Source of the DNA: Begonia masoniana
Taxonomy: Eukaryota; Streptophyta; Magnoliopsida; Cucurbitales; Begoniaceae
Assembly: GCA_022432975.1 (NCBI GenBank)
Contig: CM039508.1
Coordinates: 43,531,646 to 43,595,645 of the forward strand
Length of the DNA: 64,000 nucleotides
Reading direction: 5' to 3'
The translations under genes and the position numbers were made by a program. The notes under the pieces were generated by a model. The model had not been told where the DNA came from and did no database searches. It was given only the letters and a program-made list of their open reading frames with translations. Shown here piece after piece: positions 55,817 through 64,000 of the stretch (position 1 is its first letter; each line of letters opens with the position of its first letter).

Positions 55817-57339
55817 TCAAAACAGCCACTCTCGAGCCAAATTCGACCGACACCCTCTCGCCCAAAACAACAAACACGACGTGGGCATCTACATAAAGAA
55901 CGAATCATGCTCTTGAAGAGACGCAAAACTAAGCAGGACGAAGAGTAATCGACAAGAACCAGAAGTCAAATTCTGGGAGTGTAAGCTTACTATTTTATAT
56001 CATTCATAAAGTAAACACACGCGCAATATACATAAATACAGATTTATTCGGACGGCAAAAGAACAAAGAGCTAATGGACGCATTCGAATTGCAGTAAAGA
56101 AATGGAGTGAAAATGGGCAGTGTTCAGACAAAAGGAAGAACATCAAAATGTAGTTCGTGGATTGGATAATATAAAATTACACCAACCAATCTACCAAACG
56201 CCAGTCACATGCAAATTGGTAAGAACCAAAAAAATAAATTTAATTATTATAATTTTCAACAAAAAAAAAAATGCAGACTGTATCTTAGGGGTGATCAAAA
56301 CAGAACCAGAACCGAACTAGAACCAACATATTTGGTCCGGTTCTGGTCGGTTTTGCCCACAAAATAATTGAAATTTGGTTTTCTTTTATCAAATCAAAGA
56401 TTTCGGTTTGGTTTTTAGATTTAATGACACAAAACCATTAAAACCAAACCGACCGGACCAATATAACCCTAATAGCTAATTTACTAACTCATTCTGTTAT
56501 TCAGCTTCACTGCTTCATACGACAGACAGTTTGCTTCTTCCAAATTCCAATCTTCTATCTTTCTCTTCTCTCTTGCAGTCGTCGGCTGCCGCTACTCTTT
56601 TAGTTTGCCGTGAGGCGTGAAGGACGAAGCACAAAGTACGAAGGTAGGTAAGTCGTAAGCTCTCTGCTCTTTCACTTTCTGTATTTCACCTGACATGCAC
56701 ATACAAAGGTCGGCCACCGGTCGGATCGACGTGCGACTGAGGCTGTACTAGCTTCGTATCAAAAAAGCCTTTTTTTTTTTAGAACTCAGTTGTATAATCA
56801 AAATTGAATGCTTTGAAACTCAAGGCTAGAACCCTACTTCTGTTTCACTGCTCGGACTATATCTATGGGATAAGGACTCCTTATTAAAGAGTTGTTGAAA
56901 AATCTAAAACTAGAAAAAAAAAAAGTAGAATTAAAAAACAAGGGCGTGAGTCTCAGACCATATGTAGTTCTCGGTCCTTTTGATTTTTTACAGTTCCTGA
57001 CAGTTTTGTGGCTCCCATCCTCAAATTACTCCCTTGTATACAAGTTGAAAATTTTGCTATATAGTATAGACTGTTCAAGAAGTTATAAAACCTCAAGTTA
57101 CTCCTTTTACTCTGATTGATAGAGCTGCGATTTTTCTTGCTTGTAGGAATTGAAATGATTAGCGAACTTTGTGTTTATACATAGACAATTTTTCTGAAAG
57201 ATGTATGCTTGGGTTGATTTATGCTTTGTTAGATTGTTGTTTTCTATTGGATTTGGCTATGGTTGATTTTTGGTTTGATAAATTGTTGCATTGTAGCCAA
57301 ACAGGGAAGCCAGAAGCAAATTTAAATTAACTTTTTATT
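55817..57339. other. Kinase promoter side and intergenic DNA
   Basis: This holds the 5' flank of the kinase. At 56285-56465 a segment with 'aaccagaaccgaac' and 'ggttctggtcggtt' words forms weak inverted repeats. At 56500-56660 a pyrimidine-rich stretch could be a leader of an unrelated transcript. No coding region recognised. Confidence 0.45.
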
Positions 57340-58386
57340 TAGGGTAATTACCACTTTAAACCCTAAACTATAGGATTCTTTTAACCTCAACCTTAAAATA
57401 TCAATCGTAACGTTCCAAACCTTAAACTATCAAAAAACTAACAAATCCAACCCTGGTGGACAGCCGATCACCGTCCGTTCTCAATTTTTTGCCGTAGAAC
57501 AGACAGACTCGTCAAACCACAGTTTGTTCGTTCTATATAACGGACGGACTCTGTGAAAACATCGTCCGTCCATTTCATTTTTTTGACGTGGAGGGTCCGC
57601 ACTCTTAATAACACGTCCGTCTGTTCTTGACGGGACTACATGGCGCTCGACACGTTGGCTCAGATGCACGCTGGGGGGGTGTAGACCCCTCGTTATACGT
57701 GCACTGCACAGGGTGGAACAACTGTCTGTCCGTTCTGTTTTACATGTTTAATAAACGGACGCACATTGGATCACCAGGAAGGAAACAGACGGACTCGTTC
57801 TGAACGAGTCCGTCCGTTGTCCTACAGAGGACGCACTCGTAGATAGAGAGTGTGTCCGTTGTCAATATGCTTCATTAGCCGATCGATCGCCTGGATGTGG
57901 CCGATCAATCGGCACTCAAACTGTTCTTCAGCTGATTCTCTATTCTTTAGCCGATCGATCACCTGAGATTTGAGTGATCAATCGGTAACTCTACTATTGG
58001 CTTCTTCTGGTTCATCTTTTTAGCCGATCGATCGCCCCATATTTGGCGACCGATCGACGACGCTTCTGTAAACTTCGATTTTTAGCAAATCTAACGAGAT
58101 CGGAAAGTCATCACCCTCTTCGAGTGCGTCCGATCTCGCGATTATATCATAACAGAGAGCTTCCCAAAGCTCATCCGCGCGTTTTCCATTGCAAAAACTA
58201 CATTTCTCTCGGAACTCTTGTAAATTTTTTTTACAGAAAATCGATCGAAAAACGCTTCAGGTTATTGATTTCTCGATTCTGAATTGTTTTGTTTGATTTT
58301 TATCCAACAAACCTCACAAATCCGAGCCCCAGCTCTCAAAATTTGAAATTTCCAAAATAACAAATTCGTCGTAAACGACTGAGAGA
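57340..58386 (+). mobile_element. Probable 5' region of a MuDR-like element, with repeats
   Basis: It starts TAGGGTAATTACCACTTTAAA, in the style of Mutator-like terminal repeats, but no matching right end was found. Within it, 57470-57860 repeats 'gtccgtccgttctg' words in both orientations. At 57889-58060 lie three imperfect units that each begin 'tagccgatcgatc' and end with a complementary 'gatcaatcgg' or 'gatcgacg'. Confidence 0.45.
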
Positions 58387-60473
58387 TTGGTTGTTGCAAA
58401 TGATCCTGCGAACATAGAGTGGTATTCGGAGGAGGACGCTCCCATATACAGTGATATTCAAGCATTCAATCACTTAGAGGCGGTTGGGGAGGTGCATTCA
58501 ACCTCGCAAACCCTAGATGATGAGCTACGAGCACCGTTTATATCGGATGATGACGAGGCAGAAAGCATACAAGTAGGGAAGAAAATTCAGATAATTTTTG
58601 TTTAGGTAGAAAATATAGTTCTTTAACGGACATTAGAGAGGAAGTACGAAATTATGCTTTAAAAAATAGATTTGATATCAAATTCGTTAAAAGTGAATGT
58701 ACACGACTCACGGCAGAGTGTCAAGGAGGATATAAGTGGCGACTACATGCTTCAGTTATTCAAAATGACTTGACATTCCAAATAAAGAGTTACTTTAAAA
58801 CTTAAAGTTGTGCAAGGACAATTGATAATCGACATGCTTCGGCAGAATGGTTGGCAAAACGTTATTTGGATAGATTCAAAAGTCAACCGGTCTAGGAAAT
58901 TCCTTCTATTATCAAGACGCTGAACATAATGTGAACATTACGCCTAGTCTTGCCAGAAGAGCAAGAAGCAAAGCTAAATAACTAATGACGGGAGGGGCGA
59001 CGAGCAATTCAAGCTACTGCATTCATACGCAGCAGAAATCAGGAGATCAAATCTGGGTAGTACAGTGAAAATACATGGTTACTGGTGGGCGAGGAGCGAA
59101 ATAAAAAGATGATATTTGAAAGAATGTACATATGTATGGCTGCTTGCAAGACAAGTTTGTTGCAATGGGGCAGACCTATTATCTGTTTAGATGGATGTCA
59201 TCTGAATGGCTCATGCCCCGGCCAATTACTCATGGTTGTCAGTATTGATGGCAACAATGGCATATATCACATTGTCGTTGCCAACGTGAAGTCAAAATGC
59301 AAGGACTTGTGGAAATGGTTTTTGGAGATATTGCAGAATGACCTAGGCACTAACGATGGATGCAGATAGACATTTGTGTCAGATCGATAAAAGGTATATA
59401 TTATTATTATTAGTATTGTTCGGGCATTGTAATTATATTATTATATGTTGAGTATGTTTTTATTTACAATGTCAGGGGTTGTCGCTTGCTGTGGAGGAGA
59501 CATTTGGTTTAGCCGAACACCGCTACTGCCTCTGGCATATGTATACAAACTTCAAAAGTTGATTTCAGGGTAGAGCATACAGAGATGCAATGTAGAATGC
59601 AGCAAGGGCAACCATAAGGGAATATTTCGATATACAAATGAGGAAAGTGCATGAGCTAAACCCGGATGCCCACGCATGGCTTCGACGAACACCGCCTAGC
59701 TATTAGGCTAGTCATGCTTTTTCGTCGATTCCCTGACTTGTGCTTGAATAATTTATGCAAGTCGTTTAATGAAACTCTATTGCTGGCCAGGGACAACCAA
59801 ATTCTGACCATGTTCGAGATTATTTGAAATACCTTGATGACTTACATTGTAAAAAAATACGACAAGATGATCAAGTCAACAGATATCTTGTTCAGATAAT
59901 GAAAAAGCTGGGGAAGCTAAAAGAGGCAGCTCATAATTGGAGTGCTCAGTTAGCGGGAGATGTAAGGTTTGAGGTCAGCAACGGCAACGAACAATATGTC
60001 GTTGACCTGAATGCAGGCGTGTGCAAATGTCAGAGGTGGGAGCTTGCTGGATCTCATGTGTTTATATCATTCCATGCATGAATTTCATGAGATTGCCGCC
60101 GAAAAATTTCGTTCATCATTATTATCATCGGGCTACATATTTGGCGATTTACTCAAACATCACTAGTCCCATTAATGGCCAACAAATGTAGTCGGAAACA
60201 GACGTTGCGTTCCCAATCGTTCTGCCTGAGAGAATGCGTCAACCTAGTAGGTCGAAAAAGAAAAGAGTGCGCGATGTCGATGAGCCGTCTACGTCAAAAA
60301 TTTCTAAGAAGAAATCTCTGATGTCATGTGGTAAATGTCAGCATCAGAGGCATAATAATCGCACATGTCCTGACAAGGGATCCACTTCAGGCGCTGCCGC
60401 TTCGCGCGATACATTTATGAGTTTCCAAACATTTGACGGAAAGCCGGTACATTTTTACCCATTATTCTCATAA
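58387..60473 (+). pseudogene. MuDR-like transposase, decayed
   Basis: Pieces in order are an acidic N-terminus (58387-58602) and the MuDR N-terminal DNA-binding part (58620-58905, 'SECTRLTAECQGGYKWRLHA'). The MULE transposase core (59085-59550) has RPIICLDGCHLNG with the first catalytic Asp, SIDGNNGIY and LAEHRYCLWHMYTN. A C-terminal part (59824-60170) has SWIM-type Cys residues (CKCQRWELAG) after which the frame shifts, and a CX2C...H...C knuckle (60234-60473, SCGKCQHQRHNNRTC) follows. At least four stops or shifts separate the pieces (near 58803, 58893, 59367 and 60080). It cannot make a full protein. Confidence 0.8.
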
Positions 60474-61004
60474 ACAAACTTTCATTATTTAACTAATATA
60501 GCTTTCATTACGTGCATGAATCTTCTACACACGGCCATGGAAGGGGATGATGGACTACCAAGCGATGACGAGGACATTTTGGAACTGTTTTATTTTATAA
60601 ACATTGTACTTTATTTTATGCATTTTCTCTGTTGTAATTTAAATTGATGTACATTGTAGTTTATGATGTAAAACTACACACGAGCATTGTAGTTTATATT
60701 TCAAAATGTAGTTTTATTTCATGGACATTGTACTTTGATATATTTTAGTTTATGATGTAAACTTCTAGAACTGTTTGGTTATTTGAATATGCAAGAACTG
60801 TTTGATATTAATTATGGAGAGTCATAAAACAAAGAAAATTCTGTCCAATTAGTGTAAAAAAATTAGTATATCAAACTTTAATGTATCAAACATGGTGTAA
60901 TTTATTGAAAAAAATTAAAAATTTGGCTAGAGTTTCCTTTGTTTTTTGACTCCTCCATATCTAGTATCATCCTGCATATTCAAATAGCCAAACCGTTACA
61001 GAAT
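60474..61004. other. AT-rich tail of the transposase region
   Basis: A short acidic frame (MEGDDGLPSDDEDIL, from 60538) may be the last transposon-derived exon. The rest is AT-rich with repeated 'cattgtagttta' words. Nothing else seen. Confidence 0.4.
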
Positions 61005-61197
61005 TTTGCATCAAATTAAAGTGCATCAAACTAAAGTAAATCAAACTAAAGTATATCAAACTAAAGTGCATCAAACTAAAGTACATCAATCTAAAGTGCA
61101 TCAGTTCTATAATTTTACATCATCAACTAAAATACATCAAATTAAAGTCTTTCAAACTAATGTACATCAAATTAAATTACAACACACTAAAATGCAT
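61005..61197 (+). repeat. Degenerate 15-bp repeats
   Basis: About a dozen imperfect units of the type 'gtgcatcaaactaaa' with changes (taaa, tata, taca, ttta) and one 30-bp interruption. They are diverged relatives of the perfect array at 61740. Confidence 0.85.
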
Positions 61198-61219
61198 AAA
61201 ATAAATTACAAAACATAAA

Positions 61220-61738
61220 CTATGATTGGGCATCGTCGTCATCGCCCGCCATCAATTGGACTTCCTCTTCATCGCCTGCCATCGGTTGAGCATTGCCGTC
61301 ATCACCGTCATCGTCCGACATCGGTTGGGCATCGTCGTCGCTACCCCCGTTCAATCCAGGATGATTTGCCGCGTAGCTCTCTGGTAGTCCATTATCCCTT
61401 TCTGGTAGTTCATTATCTCTCTAAGGTAGTCCATCAGCTCTCTATGAGACTCTGCGGGCCTCAATTCGAGCTGATGGACTCTGTCTGCGAGAGAATCTAT
61501 CTCAGCCCTACCATCCCCCTAGAGTGTCGGGACCGATGTGGGTTCCCCAATATGAATATCATCCTGGGAGGCCCCCTCATCTACCCTCAACGTCCAGATC
61601 CCGTCTATTTCAACGAGGCCCATCCGAACCAAATGAATATTGTCAAATACATCACCGGCCCGCTGAGATCTCATCTGCTCTCCAGACGGTAACTGAATCT
61701 CAAAACGCTCTACAATCTTCTGAATTAAAACATCGTAG
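61220..61738 (-). pseudogene. Minus-strand coding fragment with coiled-coil and acidic tail
   Basis: From 61738 a frame runs LIQKIVERFEIQLPSGEQ, then 'GLVEIDGIWTLRVDEG', an in-frame TAG (61519-61521), 'EIDSLADRVHQLEL', 'SHRELMDYLREIMNYQ' and 'QRATRQII'. A 1-bp deletion near 61355 then moves the remaining acidic part (repeats of the type 'DDDAQPM' and 'GDDG') to another frame that ends at TAG 61220. The helical segment looks coiled-coil. Family unknown. It lies tail-to-tail with the MuDR-like transposase, as the second gene does in maize MuDR, but no sequence relation to that gene is claimed. Confidence 0.5.
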
Positions 61739-61739
61739 G

Positions 61740-62234
61740 GTGCATCAAACTAAAGTGCATCAAACTAAAGTGCATCAAACTAAAGTGCATCAAACTAAAG
61801 TGCATCAAACTAAAGTGCATCAAACTAAAGTGCATCAAACTAAAGTGCATCAAACTAAAGTGCATCAAACTAAAGTGCATCAAACTAAAGTGCATCAAAC
61901 TAAAGTGCATCAAACTAAAGTGCATCAAACTAAAGTGCATCAAACTAAAGTGCATCAAACTAAAGTGCATCAAACTAAAGTGCATCAAACTAAAGTGCAT
62001 CAAACTAAAGTGCATCAAACTAAAGTGCATCAAACTAAAGTGCATCAAACTAAAGTGCATCAAACTAAAGTGCATCAAACTAAAGTGCATCAAACTAAAG
62101 TGCATCAAACTAAAGTGCATCAAACTAAAGTGCATCAAACTAAAGTGCATCAAACTAAAGTGCATCAAACTAAAGTGCATCAAACTAAAGTGCATCAAAC
62201 TAAAGTGCATCAAACTAAAGTGCATCAAACTAAA
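61740..62234 (+). repeat. Perfect 15-bp minisatellite, 33 units
   Basis: GTGCATCAAACTAAA repeats 33 times (495 bp) with no mismatch seen. It separates two copies of the coding fragment. As 15 is a multiple of three, a KVHQT-repeat frame (and a five-residue frame on the other strand) runs through it. The DNA-level origin from the degenerate units at 61005 argues against a protein. Confidence 0.95.
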
Positions 62235-62246
62235 GTGCATACCAAA

Positions 62247-62592
62247 ACATAAACTATGATTGGGCATCGTCGTCATCGCCCGCCCATCAATTGGACTTCC
62301 TCTTCATCGCCTGCCATCGGTTGAGCATTGCCGTCATCACCGTCATCGTCCGACATCGGTTGGGCATCGTCGTCGCTACCCCCGTTCAATCCAGGGATGA
62401 TTTGCGCGTAGCTCTCTGGTAGTCCATTATCCCTTTCTGGTAGTTCATTATCTCTCTAAGGTAGTCCATCAGCTCTCTATGAGACTCTGCGGGCCTCAAT
62501 TCGAGCTGATGGACTCTGTCTGCGAGAGAATCTATCTCAGCCCTACCATCCCCCTAGAGTGTCGGGACCGATGTGGGTTCCCCAATATGAAC
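62247..62592 (-). pseudogene. Second copy of the minus-strand coding fragment
   Basis: This repeats 61216-61558 (acidic tail, coiled coil, TAG) almost exactly. It has the base that copy 1 lost near 61355 but lacks another base about 10 bp away ('gcgcaaa' for 'gcggcaaa'). Each copy therefore carries its own frameshift, and the ancestral frame was continuous here. After 62592 similarity stops. Confidence 0.6.
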
Positions 62593-63047
62593 AGATTCTT
62601 GTTGCGTGTCCGCCCTATCTCACACATGTTGTAACGCCCCAATTTAAAAATTCCCAATTTGAAACCTTAATTTTGAAAACCGTAAAATTTTCTCCAAATT
62701 GATTTGAAATCGAGAGCTAAATCATAATTTGAATTTTAAATATTAATTGAAAACTTTAATTTCGCGGAAGCTTTGTAATAAATTTTTCAAAATCTTGAAA
62801 CCATCGCATAATTAAAACAACTTATGAAACTTTATTTAATAATAAAATTCAACATAACTATTCAAAATCTTAAATTGAAATAAAACATTAAATATCGTTT
62901 GAAAGTTAAAGTATACTAATTTAAATCTTTTTCCTCGAATTCAACAATATTTTCTTCTTCTGTATGCTCGCTTGCTACTAGAGGAATCTCAATCGCAGCT
63001 ATTTCTTCCTCAGACGAAAATTCACATACATCACAAGTTAAAAGCTA

Positions 63048-63059
63048 TGAGAAATCTCA
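63048..63059 (-). promoter_or_regulatory. Conserved LTR stem-loop with a compensatory pair
   Basis: TGAGAAATCTCA: the stem is TGAGA/TCTCA, where the other LTRs have TGAGC/GCTCA. The fifth pair has changed from C-G to A-T with pairing kept. It is followed by GTAAG as in E1. Confidence 0.5.
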
Positions 63060-63180
63060 GTAAGTGGAAATACGTGGAAATTGCAAAACTTTTAATTTTA
63101 CCGAATCTTGTTAACAGTTACATACTAGTTGAAAGTCAATCTTCTTTTAAGACTTAGTCATCTCATGGTTTCGTCATTAC

Positions 63181-63354
63181 TTTTACTTTTACTTTTACTT
63201 TTACTTTTACTTTTACTTTTACTTTTACTTTTACTTTTACTTTTACTTTTACTTTTACTTTTACTTTTACTTTTACTTTTACTTTTACTTTTACTTTTAC
63301 TTTTACTTTTACTTTTACTTTTACTTTTACTTTTACTTTTACTTTTACTTTTAC
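63181..63354 (+). repeat. (TTTTAC)n hexamer array, about 29 units
   Basis: Perfect TTTTAC repeats preceded and followed by the spacer 'gacttagtcatctcatggtt' (63151, 63361). Poly-Leu open frames are by-products. Confidence 0.95.
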
Positions 63355-63388
63355 TTTGAAGACTTAGTCATCTCATGGTTTCGTCATC

Positions 63389-63676
63389 TTTTACTTTTAC
63401 TTTTACTTTTACTTTTACTTTTACTTTTACTTTTACTTTTACTTTTACTTTTACTTTTACTTTTACTTTTACTTTTACTTTTACTTTTACTTTTACTTTT
63501 ACTTTTACTTTTACTTTTACTTTTACTTTTACTTTTACTTTTACTTTTACTTTTACTTTTACTTTTACTTTTACTTTTACTTTTACTTTTACTTTTACTT
63601 TTACTTTTACTTTTACTTTTACTTTTACTTTTACTTTTACTTTTACTTTTACTTTTACTTTTACTTTTACTTTTAC
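63389..63676 (+). repeat. (TTTTAC)n hexamer array, about 48 units
   Basis: Second perfect hexamer run, after the spacer at 63361-63388. A Phe/Thr open frame is a by-product. Confidence 0.95.
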
Positions 63677-64000
63677 TACTTTATTTTACTTTTAACGTTC
63701 AAGCTCTTGCTATCACGTATTTGCCGCCAATTCTATCATTTTCATACACATGCAAATGTCCTGCCTATTTTATCTTTTAAATACTTTTATGTCAATGCCC
63801 TAACATGTGTGCTCACCACTTAAAAGTTACTTGAAGACTTAGTCATCTCATAATTTCGTCATCTTTTACTTTTACTTTTATTTTTACTTTTAACGTTTAA
63901 GCTCTTGCTATCACGTATTTGCCGCAAATTCTATCATTTTCATACACATGCAAATGTCCTGCCTATTTTATCTTTTAAATAATTTTATGTCAATGCCCTA
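63677..64000 (+). repeat. ~195-bp tandem repeat in the last LTR
   Basis: The segment from 'taacgttcaagctcttgcta' (63693) to '...gtcaatgcccta' recurs from about 63891 to the window end. The copies are separated by 'gacttagtcatctcat' (63836) and a short TTTTAC run (63864-63885). The hexamer arrays are thus the expandable part of a larger repeated unit. Confidence 0.8.

Larger units (their letters stand above)
62630..64000 (-). mobile_element. Gypsy LTR, partial (runs off the window)
   Basis: It begins TGTAACGCCCC at 62630, like the left ends of the other Gypsy LTRs here, and carries the stem-loop at 63048. These two features suggest the same minus orientation. It contains hexamer arrays and a ~195-bp tandem repeat. 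There are no coding regions in the visible part. Confidence 0.6.

Noticed and set aside
57481..58465. Frames upstream of the MuDR-like transposase
   Set aside because: The region consists of inverted 'gtccgtccg' and 'ccgatcgatc' repeats, and no transposase motif is present before 58387.
61524..62252. KVHQT-repeat protein
   Set aside because: Comes from the perfect 15-bp DNA repeat. The neighbouring real coding signal is on the other strand.
63129..63695. Poly-Leu and Phe/Thr open frames
   Set aside because: By-products of the TTTTAC hexamer runs.
1..64000. tRNA, rRNA or other structured RNA genes
   Set aside because: No cloverleaf or conserved rRNA text was seen by eye; the tRNA-like words are the retroelement primer sites. 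A covariance-model scan would be needed for certainty.

Overview
This is a transposon-rich stretch of a dicot plant genome. The evidence is AT-rich intergenic DNA, a spliced nuclear gene with GT/AG introns, and plant-type LTR retrotransposons (Sirevirus-like Copia, TGTAAC-type chromovirus-like Gypsy), PIF/Harbinger and MuDR-like DNA transposons. The protein style would fit a cucurbit, but that is a weak inference.

Layout. Positions 1-24574 are a nested stack, read mostly on the minus strand. A chromovirus-like element with almost no coding capacity (E3; its LTRs are 7046-8799, truncated, and 22171-24574) was invaded by a 10.1-kb Sirevirus (SIRE-A, 8862-18969). Its left LTR was invaded by another Gypsy element (E1), of which only the leader, primer-binding site and one LTR (199-7045) lie in the window. 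That LTR was itself invaded by what looks like a solo LTR (472-4011, direct repeat TGGAC). After about 450 bp of probable host DNA comes a solo LTR of the E1 family (25028-39883, direct repeat CTACA), split by a younger 10.4-kb Sirevirus (SIRE-B, 29001-39412, direct repeat ACCTC). The rest is mostly host sequence with smaller insertions. It holds an ORF1-only PIF/Harbinger element with TAA duplications (41462-43073), a 1.03-kb tandem duplication carrying a foldback MITE (43637-45704), a secreted Cys/Gly-repeat protein gene (46190-47017), a long imperfect hairpin (49166-49632), a TBL/PC-esterase last-exon relic (about 50332-50613) and a Copia relic (51717-51995). It also holds one intact seven-exon N-acetylglucosamine kinase gene on the minus strand (53287-55816) and a decayed MuDR-like transposase (58387-60473) tail-to-tail with a duplicated minus-strand coding fragment (61220-62592). 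A further Gypsy LTR starts at 62630 and runs off the window.

The most striking signal is the minisatellite content of the LTRs. Very homogeneous arrays sit inside LTRs: 62 units of 16 bp, 77 units of 13 bp, about 110 units of 24-26 bp and about 77 units of a hexamer. Another array, 33 units of 15 bp, sits between two copies of the coding fragment. Two LTRs of the same family (E1 and the solo LTR) carry unrelated arrays at the corresponding place, and degenerate versions of the units flank the arrays. A short stem-loop is shared by these LTRs, with a compensatory base-pair change in one of them. The two Sireviruses share a gag/pol frame offset and an extra long downstream ORF.

Functionally, only the kinase and the secreted-protein gene look like intact host genes. 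The retroelement ORFs are interrupted, except the gag of SIRE-B.
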